A stretch of DNA of 25,592 nt from Cryoendolithus antarcticus. Taxonomy: Eukaryota > Ascomycota > Dothideomycetes > Cladosporiales > Cladosporiaceae. The notes under the pieces are model-generated. The model saw only the letters and a program-made list of their open reading frames with translations, was not told where the DNA came from and did no database searches. Of the stretch, positions 16,846 to 25,592 are shown piece after piece. The stretch is from contig NAJO01000117.1 of assembly GCA_002077065.1 (NCBI GenBank), positions 1 to 25,592 of the forward strand, given 5' to 3'. How positions within the stretch are numbered: the stretch's first letter is position 1; every line of letters starts with the position of its first letter. Position numbers and translations under genes: made by a program.

Positions 16846-18125
16846 GTCAACGGGGCGGCTTAGAGCGTGTCGGAAGTCGTCGAGATTCAGTGCAATGGAG
16901 CTGCGCAGAGGGCTAAAGGGAGAGAATCAAAGAGACGTTGAAGTGATCTGATCGGTCTGCACCGAAGCCGGGGAGAAGTCTCAGACGCAGAAATCTCAAA
17001 CTTAGCTAGGCTTGTGACTCGAAGGTGTCTGGATTGCGTGCAACGTTGTTGCGACTTCAGTGGCGAAGACTGCGAGGTAGATGTCAGGCCTCAGAGGAGA
17101 ACTCGGAAGGACGGCGCAGCTCGACATACGGCTAGCGTATGCGCGACCGCTACGGCGGCAGTAGACCAAGTGCGATGAGTGAGCACGGCATAGGGGAGGT
17201 TTTCAAAAGTAGGGGGCGGCAATGAAAGAGAAAGGGCACTCGTTGAGGCAGGGTTTGTAGTGCGTAAGTAGGTTGCTCAAATCCATAAGTCGTCTCGAAG
17301 ATTGCATCGTACTGCGTTGAGGATGGATAAAAGGCAAGCTATGCAAGACTCCTATGCATTCAAGGCGAGTCGTAAGGAAAGGACTTAGAAGGAAGACTGC
17401 ATGTAAGGCACATCCCGTCCGGCAGAACATTTTTGGTCATTACAATAGCGGTATCAAGATTTCGGTTCGTACTAAAAAAGCAAGGGAAGGAGCTCAAAGA
17501 AGACGGAAGATGGGTGCATAGCACGGCGGTCAAGACAAAGAACGAGACATATCGCAGACATCGAAATCGAGGTGCTTTGCGGAATGCACAGACGGGTTAC
17601 CCTTTGAGACAGCGGCAGGGGCTGGAATCTACGGAGCAGACGCGCAAGGATCTATGACGGCTGTCGAGGCGTTGCTAGGCCGGATCGGATGGTTGGCCAG
17701 GCGATGAAGGCGAGCTCTGACACGCCCGGCGCGTCATATTTGAATGCTACTGATGGCTACTGGCGAGAGTGGAGGCTTTCTCATGGAGCGAGAAAAATTG
17801 CGGGAGTGTGGAATGAATGCGATGACCATGCCCCTTGTTATACAACGAAGTTGTAGATACTATTAGGCAGTCTTTTGTCTTTTGAGCGCAAGCTGGGATT
17901 GGCTGCGGCAGAAAATAGGGGCGCAGGCAGTGGCTGGAACCCGGGGTTAGCGCGTGCCAAGACATGATGTACCTCGCCCGCGATCTTCAAACTCCACCCC
18001 TAGGTACGTATTCACGCTGTATCACGATGAACCTCAATACCTCCAATGGCTGGAGGTGTGAAGAACGCGACCGAAGATACTGACGAACGCCGCACTAGAT
18101 CAAACATGCAAACTTGATCATCAAG
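16846..18125. other. Stretch without a supported gene
   Basis: Only short frames without ATG or splice support. The plus frame 17433-17657 (TTG start, basic, 74 codons) and the minus frames at 17203-17430 and 17747-17965 show no motif. A plausible reading is intergenic DNA with remnants. Confidence 0.35.
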
Positions 18126-18715
18126 CTTGACATTCGGCGCTCAGGTTCAAGCCGAGGACGCGATACCTTTACCAGTCAACGGAGTTCATCATGGCTGTCA
18201 AGCTCTTCTCCTCACACAACAACACTTTCTTGCAGACTCTGGGCTAGATCCAAGCGATTTCCAACTTCATCTACATTGCCACGATGCAATACGCAGAGCC
18301 ACATTGCTGCGAATGTCAGGCCGGCAATATCAACAACATCGGCACTGGGCAGTGGACGAGCGACATGCGCACGCGTGCGGAGAGATCAAAGGCAACAGAC
18401 TCGTCACTGTCGTCTGCGAACAGGATGTTCTGGAGAAAGTCATCCGACACGCTCGGCTGCTGTGATTGAGCGGGGTCGCTCGAGCGACGTTCGTTGTTCA
18501 GGTCATTCGGATGGCGGTGGGGATCGTGGGCTGTTGACAGGAGGTGGCGACTTCAGAGGAGGGCGGGGGTTAAGTCGAGGTGTCTCTCTGCATACCTTAT
18601 CAGCTGCAAGCGACACCTCTCCTTCCGCCCTCCCTTCAAAAGCAACTCGCAAACTGGCGTCCGTTGGGCAGCAAGCATCGGCGACAGAATCTCCGATTGA
18701 CACCTCACTAGCAAG
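18126..18715 (+). other. Ambiguous open region
   Basis: Three plus frames overlap. One (18127-18465) lacks an ATG but looks protein-like ('LDPSDFQLHLHCHDAIRRA'). Another starts at a well-placed ATG (18191, 'MAVKLFSSHNNTFLQTLG'), meets TAG at about 18245 and runs on ('FIYIATMQYAEPHCCECQA') to TGA. A third is a Gly/Ser-rich frame to 18743. I cannot choose; it may be another decayed gene. Confidence 0.2.
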
Positions 18716-19196
18716 ATGGACACAAATATACCAGTCGCATTAGCTGCAGCTTCATCTCTGCCACAGATGTGGTATCATCACTAGTGAAGCCGCACTCTGA
18801 TGATCCCACGACCCCGTCGCCCTTCCAGTCTGCAGAGCTGCCAGGCTCTACGAGCGGTCCTCGACGTTATCACGACATGCCCTTCGATCCACTGAATCCG
18901 GATCACGTTGCAGAGGGTCCGAATGACACAGACAATGCAGTGCTGAAGTCCGAGCCAGCGCTCAACCTCATCGCGTCCATCATGCCTTAACTCTTCGCCA
19001 AAGACCGTGAGCTGGCCATGAAATTCGACAACGAGCTTGTAGAGAAGGACGCCGAGCTTGCAGAGGCTCAGCGGGTAGTTGATATGCGTCATGCTAAGCT
19101 CGAGCATGCATCCAGGAGCTGGAGCAGACAGGGAGAGGCGCGCAGACCGTTGAGCAGTTGATCGCACAGCTTGAGACTCTCCCGATCTTGAGGTGA
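18716..19196 (+). pseudogene. Decayed coiled-coil protein gene
   Basis: ATG 18716 ('MDTNIPVALAAASSLPQ'), a one-base shift near 18766, then a long disordered stretch ('PFDPLNPDHVAEGPNDTD') to TAA 18988-18990. The same frame continues past the stop as a strong coiled coil ('FAKDRELAMKFDNELVEKDA', 'LAEAQRVVDMRHAKLE'). A second shift near 19105 leads to 'QELEQTGRGAQTVEQLIAQL' and TGA 19194-19196. The TAA fits a former CAA. No recognised family; the LRR remnant follows directly and may once have been part of the same gene. Confidence 0.5.
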
Positions 19197-19199
19197 TGG

Positions 19200-19390
19200 A
19201 GAGTGCAAAGCAGAATCGCTGTTCAAGTACAACTTCCTGGACGAGATGCGCGTTCTTCAGATGGTGAAGCGCGCAAAGCGAGGTCGCTGTTCAAGTACAA
19301 CGTCCTGAACGAGGTTCGCTTTCTTCAGATTGTGAAGCGTGCACGCCAAGATCGCTGTTCAAGTACAACTTCCTAAGCGAGACCCGCTTC
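19200..19390 (+). repeat. 68-bp tandem repeat, about 2.6 copies
   Basis: The core 'TCGCTGTTCAAGTACAAC' starts at 19216, 19284 and 19352, exactly 68 bases apart, with about 85% identity between copies. Each encodes 'SLFKYNFL' in its own frame. Because 68 is not a multiple of three, successive copies are out of frame with each other. Confidence 0.8.
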
Positions 19391-19860
19391 AACCAAAACA
19401 AGCTCAGCTGGCTACAAGGGGAGATCGGCGAGATGCAGAGTCTTACCGTTCTGGATGTTTCATCAAACTGCTTCGACAAGCTCAGCTATCTACCGGTGCA
19501 ATTCGGTGAGAGACCAGGCCTCACCCTTCGGGATCTGGCACCCAACTCCTTAACAATATCAGCTTCAACCACAACAAGCGCAGCTATCTACCAATGCAGA
19601 TCGACGAGATGCGGAGTCCTACCGTGCTGGATCTGTCATTCAACGAGACCCGCTTCAGCCACGATAAGCTCAGCTACCTAACGGTGGAGAGCGGCGAGAT
19701 GCGAAGTCTTACCGCTCTAGATCTGTCATTCAACAAGCTTTACGAACTTCCGCATGGATTAGGTTCGGTCATCTACAGGTGCAGAGCGGCGAGATGCGGA
19801 GTCTTACCGTGCTGGAGGCTCCCGTTCTTGGCCTTAGCACTGCATTAACCTTTGCAGCGC
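19352..19860 (+). pseudogene. Leucine-rich-repeat remnant
   Basis: Four to five degenerate units of about 80-100 bp read as LRRs of the 'LP..IGEM.SLT.LDLS.N.L' type: 'LQGEIGEMQSLTVLDVSSN', 'LPVQFGERPGLTLRDLAPN', 'LPMQIDEMRSPTVLDLSFN', 'VESGEMRSLTALDLSFNKL', and 'QVQSGEMRSLTVLEAPVL'. They lie in at least two frames and no start or complete domain remains. The similarity among units at DNA level (for example 'GGCGAGATGCGGAGTCTTACC') shows recent expansion. Such LRRs usually serve protein binding. Confidence 0.55.
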
Positions 19861-21102
19861 CACCTTGAACCTCTTGGATACACTGTCTTCGATCCTATGT
19901 ATCAACGTATTAGACCATCTACTATTCCATTACTGTCACTATGTCTTACACTACTACGGTTACAAAAGCAACTGTAAGCAAACAGGCATAGTTATAAGTA
20001 GTGCTTCTAATTTAGAAATTAACGTAGGTATATATAACATTTAAAAAAAGAAGGAATAAAGTAAAATATAACTATACTAATAGTTTCAATTAACTCTTTC
20101 CCTTTTCATAGCTTCTGATCTAAAAGCCTAATGAAAAAGATAGAAGCTAATACTAATAACTTGAATTGGGATTTAAAGCCAATGGTTCATTAGAAGAATA
20201 CTAGCTTAGGATAGGATTTTAAAGGTAAGAAAAGCTAGTTAAAAGCAAAGTCTTAAATAAATCAACGGTCTACTAAAAACATCATGCTATTAATTATTAG
20301 AAATTGACGAAAAGCAAAATAGGCGAATATACTAAAGATTGTCCTTTTTTGCAATATGCATTACGAAAATCACCCTGCAAGATGTATTATAAATATAGGT
20401 CAAGCAATTAAAACAGGCACCACAAAAGCTAGTAAGTCTAGATTAACCCTACTTGGTGAATAAAGCCCTGTTCTTGATCTAATACAAGACGTAAAGATTG
20501 TAGTTATAGAAGATAACGCTTTAAACTATTACTTATAGAATATTCTGATGATATAGGACATATAGTTATGAATAACTAATCATTTAGGTAACTAAAGACG
20601 GAACCTAATAATAAACCTTAGTTATCACATAGTACCTTTATATAAGCCACAATGAAAGTAACAAACTCATTATATACTCTTAATACTCCTAGACTGTTAG
20701 TTGCAAAGATTATACTAGAATGGTCCCCTATCGTTACATTATTCTGTGTAAACGCTGCAAACGTAACACTGAAAAGTAAAACAATAGCAAATGCACCAAA
20801 TAACCTTGCAAACAAGACAAAAAACACAGCGTTTAATAAACCACCAAAACATTAAAGGAAGCAGAATACATCTAGATAAAAGCATAATCGTCATTAGTAT
20901 TAAAAGTAAACGAACTATACCTAAGTAAGCCATTAAATCTGGGTTGTGTAAGGTATGGAGGCGGCATTCGTATCTATTAACGATAACACAGTTACCAATA
21001 CATTTCTTGCTCCATATACAGATAAAACAACTATACCTAATGCACCAAATAACTTAAGACAAGTTACAAGGGAAAGCCCTTTCGAAAGGAAACTATATGT
21101 AA
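19861..21102. mobile_element. AT-rich, RIP-like block, probably dead transposon sequence
   Basis: About 1.24 kb of strongly AT-rich DNA, dense in TA and poor in CpG, with sharp edges to GC-rich DNA (near 19900 and at about 21100). Remaining frames are short. A word of about 15 bp ('AATGCACCAAATAAC') occurs near 20791 and 21039 in similar surroundings ('AACTATACCTAA' also recurs), which suggests degenerate internal duplication. No terminal repeats or transposase motif identified. Confidence 0.5.
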
Positions 21103-21597
21103 CTTTGCAACCGTGGTGGCCGTCCGCGTGTCGATCCTGCAGCCTCAGCCAATGCACAGCAGCGACCATATCCTGCGGTGCTCGGCTTCGACGATAGCGT
21201 ATGTCATTCTACTGCTATCTCTGATCCATGCTGACTCTTTCAGGCCTGGTGGTACTTCCATGCCTCCGACTTTGCTGCGTTGCCGGTCGCTCGCTAGCGG
21301 CGTTACGAGCACATTGCTCGCATGATGGCAAGTGATGCTGGTGTTTTGGCTGGCACGCCACGCACTCGGTGTGTTAACTTGGGTGAGCAGTGTGTTGTGT
21401 TCTCGGAGCCTGCGAGGGAGGCTATGGGTGGACGACCAGTCGAGAGCTGCGCCTTGTGCCAGCCAGCGAATAGGACTTGTGGGGCTCTGGTGGGTGGTAG
21501 TGCTGTGGCGCCGGTGGTGAACGATGCGGTTGCTGCGCTGCGTGCGGAGGTTGCTGCGTTGCGCGAGGAGGTCGCCGCCACTCGTGGCAATAGATAG
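21103..21597 (+). pseudogene. 5'-truncated Cys-rich plus coiled-coil protein gene with in-frame TAG
   Basis: An exon open from 21103 ('RPRVDPAASANAQQRPYP') ends at a perfect donor. Its 45-nt intron (21199-21243: GTATGT, GCTGAC, TTTCAG) joins in phase 0 to 'AWWYFHASDFAALPVAR', TAG 21295-21297, 'RRYEHIARMMASDAG', a Cys segment (RC, six residues, C; then 'ESCALCQPANRTCG') and an Ala/Leu/Glu coiled coil ('AALRAEVAALREEVA') to TAG 21597. The Cys pattern recalls small fungal zinc-binding domains of the DUF3716 sort. An ATG at 21322 could still give a 91-residue product. The 5' end is cut at the border of the AT-rich block, so start and promoter are missing. Confidence 0.52.
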
Positions 21598-21710
21598 GTT
21601 TGTGGCCAAACCAGCTTCTCGCTTTCGTAGCTCATTGCCTCCTCGTGTCTGTGTACTGTATCTTAGATGCCCTCTTTCCAAGGCACTCATCGCTGAACCG
21701 CAGGCGAGGG

Positions 21711-21920
21711 TTGTTGGTTCGCAGTGACTGCTGCGAACCAACAATTCCGACGGCCGAGCACTACCTGGTTGTTGGTTCGCAGGGAGGTTGTTGGTTCGCA
21801 GTGGTTACTGCGAATCAGATACTAGCTCATCTTGGTGCCAGAGGGTGCTGCGAACCAGGTACTGCGCCAAGTTCGTACACGAATTGATTGTTGGGTCGCA
21901 GTGGCATTGCGAACCAACAA
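21711..21920. repeat. Array of palindromic 14-mers TTGTTGGTTCGCAG
   Basis: Direct copies at 21711-21724, 21769-21782, 21788-21801 and (one change) 21888-21900; inverted copies (CTGCGAACCAACAA or parts) at 21731-21744, about 21807-21816, 21848-21857 and 21908-21920. The first pair forms a perfect 14-bp stem with a 6-nt loop. The pairs 21793/21816 and 21888/21920 form stems with one mismatch. So three hairpins sit in 210 bp, between the Cys/coiled-coil remnant and the helicase end. Confidence 0.8.
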
Positions 21921-22295
21921 CGGCTGCGATAGTGAGATAGGTAATGCCCTGGTGGTAATAAAAAGAAGATGGACTCGAGATGAAGTGGACTTCGATGAGG
22001 ACGTGATGACAAGTACGTCACTATCTGGGCCGGTATGCTAGCTACGCAGCACGCCCTCCTCCTTACTTCCCGTCGCAATCTCAACCTCCTCTCTGTCAAA
22101 GGTCATCAAATGCAGCACTGAAACGCCATGATCTATTACCGTGACCATGCACGACGATAGCAATCCTCGCCCACTTCACCCTGTCCACTTTCCCTTCCCT
22201 TCCGACGCCACCGATAAGCGACCGACAGCCAATGCATCACGACATCTAGTAAGGAAGAGAGCTATGATGCCAACAAACCAAAGCTACACCCACCT
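21921..22295. other. Intergenic stretch
   Basis: No supported gene. Includes a pyrimidine-rich plus-strand segment (about 22170-22215). The region separates two convergent remnants. Confidence 0.4.
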
Positions 22296-25210
22296 TCAGC
22301 GAGCACTATAACGATCACCGGATCCAAGCACATTCTCACGAGCCTTTGCGCTGAGGCTAGAACGATGCCCAGCCCTAGTGGTTGTGAGAGAGGCTGCATG
22401 AAGTAACTGCTCCGCTTCGGCACTCTCCTCAATGGCATCAGGTATGGTGCGCCGACGTGGTTTACCTCTTGACGATGGCGAACCTGGAGCAGCATGAGAT
22501 GGACCAGCGACGACAGCAGTCGATGGGGTGGAACCAGTGGTTGCTAGCGTTAAGGCAGATCCAGTGGCTAGGGCACCCGCACTCTGAGAAGCAAGCTGCG
22601 ATCGCGCATTACGAAGCAATACACCTTTGCGCATTGCATCGGTGTCGGCGGATTTGGAGATACTCCCACGCACTGCATCAAGTGCGGCAAGCCTTTCTTC
22701 AGGTGTCTGCGGAGCTGGCGGTGTCTGTGGTGTCTGTGGTGTCTATGGTGCTGCTACTAGTGCAGCCTGCTTGGCCTTCGTCGCCTGACGCTTCGCATTG
22801 GCCTCCGCTCTAGCCTCAGCATACTTCGACATGACAGCCTCACCATTGTCGAAGAGCTCCCCTTCGGCATCTGGCAGTGCTGCCATTTATGCCGGCTCGG
22901 TGTACCATTGCGCAAACAACGGCGCATTCGCAAGAAAGTCTCTGGCTGGGTCGACCTGCAGAGTACGGCATGCCTCAACGGTTGAACCCATGTTGTACAC
23001 CTGACAAAGCTCCTACACAACGACGTCTGCGATGAAGAACGACGCAGGGATCTGAAACATGCGCACGCCAGCAGGGTGGAGCTTGTCAGCTGCCTTGCCA
23101 CACCACGCTCTAATAAGCGGATGTGCAAAGCTAGCACGGGTACCAGCTCTTGGCTTGACAGACGTCTTGAGAATAGGCTCCTCAGGCGGAGTAAGGTCCA
23201 AGGCCAGATCGGCGAGAAGCGATGGATCGCAGATGTTGCAGCAGGTCGTTGCAGGCGGAGGATCGAGTGGATATAGGCTGAGGTGATCCTGCAGGTACTG
23301 GTTAATCACCTTGCGTGGGCATGGGCCGGTATCATTGCGAAGAGTGTGATCATTCCACAATGCACGCCAAATCTTTGCAAGCTTCTCACGCTGCTCGAGC
23401 TCCAGCTTTGTCCAGAACTTCTTCCCGCCGACAGCAACATCTTCATCGAAGTCCGTGCCAGCGTCGCTCTCAACATCCTGATCGCTCAGTCCAGCCGCAT
23501 CCTCACCCCGTCTGTGACTGACTTAGCCCACTAGCACGAGCTGTGGGCAGACGCTTGCGGCCACGAGGAGCCATAGATAACGCACCTGGAGCCGACTCAG
23601 GAATCGACTTCAAAGAGTCGTCAATGAAGTACAGCAGGAACAGCATGGCAATGCTCTGCTCGCCGGCACCGAGAGCACGGCCTCCGCGACTAAGCCGCTG
23701 CATGACTCCCTCCAGATCAGCGGTGATAGGAAACTTCCACTGCACAACGTACTCAATGTCAGGGACATTGACACCAGTGCTTAGCGCGGTCGTTGCAACC
23801 ATGATGCGGATCTTGGAGGTGATTGGAATCTTGTACTCCTTGTATCGCACGTTCTGATCGTGCTCGGCCACATGTGATCCATACGACTGGACTGTCTCGC
23901 AGACATCGACACCACCGTCGATGCCAAACATGGTGTATCTCTTCGAGGGATCCTCGCAATCCTGGTCATGTCGATGAGCCAGTTGCGGAAGGTAGCCAGC
24001 ATGTCCTGCACGTACGTACGGCCATCGACAAAGACGAGTGTCTTCTTGATTGCCATCGGATCTGCCTGCTCTGCGATGTTGACGCCAGGGCGTACGACAA
24101 AGTGGAGCATGCGGTAGCTGCTAAGGTGCTCCTTTGGGATAGTGTTGAGGATGTACATGGTGTCTGGTCTGTCGACACTGCCACGGATGACCTTTGTCTG
24201 GTACGGCTGTGTGCCAACTTTACGGAAGCCAGCATGCGTAAGGACATACTGCTCCGCTTCTGCAGAGAGTGTTGCGATGGCGCCGAGCGTAACGATGTCG
24301 ATGCAGCTTGCGGAGCACGTAGAGCTGGCTGTAACTACAACATTGTCAGTACACACGCCTAACGACAGTCGGACGATTAATCACTAACTCTGGCCTGAAG
24401 TCCTCACCCCATAGCTTCACAAGATGGATCTCGTCAATGACCACGAGACCAATGCGATCACGCACTGCTGGTTGGCGTAACAACTCCTGGGAGTCAGGCA
24501 TTGCAGCCTGCTCTGGATCAAGCATGATATGCTGGTACTTGCCAGCCGCGATATTCTCGTACATCTTCGGAGTCAACTTCTTACTCTCTGCATTGATTGC
24601 AAGAGCATGGACAAGGTCGTTGGTCTCACGGTTGATGTGCTGGATGTCCTCTGCTTGCTCGCTTCCAATGCGATTCAAGGGCACGATCTGGATCGTGACC
24701 ATACCAGTTAGCATCGTGAAAGCCTGAAAGACCATGCTCTTTCCCTCGCCTGCATCAAAGTCAGCATTGCGCATGGTTCACGGTGCGGCGCTCTCTCACC
24801 TGTGCGAGCAATCATCAACACATCGGCCTGGCCGAAAATCAGCGCATTCAAGCAGTCGAGCTAAATGGGCTTCGGCTCGAGGTCTTTCTGATGATGCAAG
24901 GATGTACTTCACGTTTGTAGAACTTTGTAGATGCAGCTCCGCGCCTATCAGCGAACAGATTTCATAGGTCAATTCACGTTGCTGAGCTCGAGGTACAAGC
25001 CCATACTGTCAAAGCCGTATCTGTGGTAGATGTCTCGATACCTATCAATCCGTTCTTTGTGTGGTGGTGTACTAGTTGCACAGACGTGACTTTACTACGG
25101 TACGCTCTCAGCCGCTTCGCCAAGAGACATCCTGAGGCACCAACGTAGATTTGCCTTGCCCGCACCTCCGCCCGCGCTTCCGTGTCCCTACCGAGCACGC
25201 GATACCCCAT
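22296..25210 (-). pseudogene. Telomere-linked RecQ-type DNA helicase, degraded
   Basis: RecQ/TLH-type 3'-5' DNA helicase reading away from the telomere. In order: 'DIYHRYGFDSMGLYLEL' (about 25000); Q-motif-like 'KPI-stop-LDCLNALIFGQ' with TAG at 24861; Walker A 'ARTGEGKSMVF' formed across a 50-nt intron (24799-24750); DEIH box at 24435-24424; intron 24388-24335; motif IV-like 'KKTLVFVDGRTY'; motif V-VI 'ATTALSTGVNVP' and 'QRLSRGGRALG'; RecQ zinc-binding part 'CPRKVINQYLQD' and 'TTCCNICDPSL'; then an Ala/Thr/Pro-rich tail with TPQ repeats to TGA 22296. Damage: TAG 24861, TAG 23013, TAA 22887, TAG 22743, and one-base shifts near 25060, 24970, 24880, 24310, 23975 and 23505. Core motifs survive but no full-length product is possible. 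Subtelomeric TLH genes are known from Magnaporthe, Ustilago and others. Confidence 0.82.
22715..22762 (-). repeat. 9-bp TPQ-coding tandem repeat in the helicase tail
   Basis: On the minus strand, units ACACCACAG (Thr-Pro-Gln) repeat two to three times. The unit that should supply the first Gln reads TAG (22745-22743). It shows directly that this stop arose from CAG. Confidence 0.75.
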
Positions 25211-25231
25211 TTGGATAGAAGACTCTGCACC

Positions 25232-25460
25232 TCACTTTGAAACACTACACGAAGCGGCTGATAGGAGCTACAGTAGCTTACACCATTGCTCGACGTACTC
25301 GGCAATAGTAAGCTTGCCGTTCTGGTTATTAGGCGTAAACTACTCGTGAAGCTTCTCTTCAGAGTTAAAGCCGACGGCGGGCACGTAGTGAAGCCGTTTT
25401 AACTCGTTATCGGAGGGTAGCTTCTACTCCTTCGTAGTAACATTTTCGGCGTAAAGTTTC
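25232..25460 (-). pseudogene. Coding remnant abutting the telomere, three in-frame TAG
   Basis: One minus frame is open from the telomere repeats (reading ...CTG AAA CTT TAC) to TGA 25232, except for TAG at 25424, 25340 and 25268. Between the stops it is clearly protein-like: 'KLPSDNELKRLHYVPAVGF', 'FTPNNQNGKLTIAEYVEQW'. No start exists, because the frame runs into the repeat units. It could be the N-terminal part of the helicase gene or a different gene. Each TAG fits a former CAG, while other Gln codons (CAG, CAA) in the same piece remain. Confidence 0.55.
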
Positions 25461-25592
25461 AGGGTTAGGGTTAGGGTTAGGGTTAGGGTTAGGGTTAGGG
25501 TTAGGGTTAGGGTTAGGGTTAGGGTTAGGGTTAGGGTTAGGGTTAGGGTTAGGGTTAGGGTTAGGGTTAGGGTTAGGGTTAGGGTTAGGGTT
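25461..25592 (+). repeat. Telomere repeat array (AGGGTT)22
   Basis: 22 perfect 6-base units, the TTAGGG telomere of filamentous ascomycetes with the G-rich strand running toward the window's right end, as expected for a chromosome terminus. No variant units and no interstitial break. Confidence 0.99.

Noticed and set aside
20618..21169. Hydrophobic minus-strand frames resembling membrane proteins
   Set aside because: They fall in the AT-rich RIP-like block, where TA-rich codons automatically give Leu/Ile/Phe/Val; no starts, splice sites or conserved motif.
21711..21920. CRISPR-like array or tRNA B-box (GGTTCG) cluster
   Set aside because: Repeats alternate orientation, spacing is irregular, the setting is a fungal chromosome, and no cloverleaf or A-box accompanies the GGTTCG words.
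23823..24362. 179-codon plus-strand open frame
   Set aside because: Antisense to the helicase; high-GC coding sequence often leaves the opposite strand open.
6201..25426. Reassignment of TAG/TAA to glutamine, which would explain the many internal UAR codons
   Set aside because: Intact genes here end at TAG or TAA (deaminase TAG, acidic protein TAG, ankyrin TAA), Gln is otherwise written CAG/CAA throughout, and the stops cluster in genes that also carry frameshifts. RIP-like C-to-T mutation explains them.

Overview
This is the end of a filamentous ascomycete chromosome (Pezizomycotina; a Dothideomycete is my best guess, at low confidence). The last 132 bases (25461-25592) are 22 perfect TTAGGG-type telomere units. 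Genes carry short GT-AG introns of about 42-62 nt with CTRAY-like branch sites. The families present (OTT_1508-like deaminase, F-box-like, DUF3716-like zinc finger, ankyrin, telomere-linked RecQ helicase, amidase-signature enzyme) are typical of fungal accessory or subtelomeric DNA.

Layout. 0-3.4 kb: the 3' end of a plus-strand gene, then two intact minus-strand genes (a deaminase-fold protein, and a protein of weak DUF7587-like appearance). 3.4-5.75 kb: a sparse stretch, then a minus-strand three-exon helical gene with a disordered downstream tail region. 6.0-8.2 kb: a plus-strand F-box-like gene broken by one in-frame TAG, and a small intact helical gene with introns in both UTRs. 8.4-9.9 kb: a minus-strand ankyrin gene whose third intron-exon junction has been hit by a 478-bp TA-flanked MITE. 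10.1-11.6 kb: a CpG-poor block holding a broken DUF3716-like gene. 11.8-13.2 kb: weak, overlapping open frames and a 21-bp minisatellite. 13.3-16.0 kb: a broken amidase (minus) divergent from an intact three-exon acidic protein gene (plus). 16.1-19.9 kb: decayed genes (a Cys/coiled-coil gene, a coiled-coil gene, a leucine-rich-repeat remnant with a 68-bp tandem repeat). 19.9-21.1 kb: an AT-rich, RIP-like block. 21.1-21.9 kb: a truncated Cys/coiled-coil gene and an array of palindromic 14-mers. 22.3-25.46 kb: a degraded telomere-linked RecQ helicase, and next to the repeats a coding remnant into which the telomere runs directly.

Gene integrity falls toward the telomere. Nearly every premature stop I can place in an otherwise open frame is TAG or TAA where a Gln (or Trp) codon is expected. 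One of them sits inside a TPQ tandem repeat, where the original codon is visible as CAG. This fits C-to-T change at CpA (RIP) plus scattered one-base indels. The genes do not form one pathway. The clearest notable arrangement is the MITE that landed on an intron's 3' splice site and, through its TA duplication, left the site readable.

All exon structures are read by eye from splice motifs and frame continuity. Family names come from memory of motifs, with no database search.
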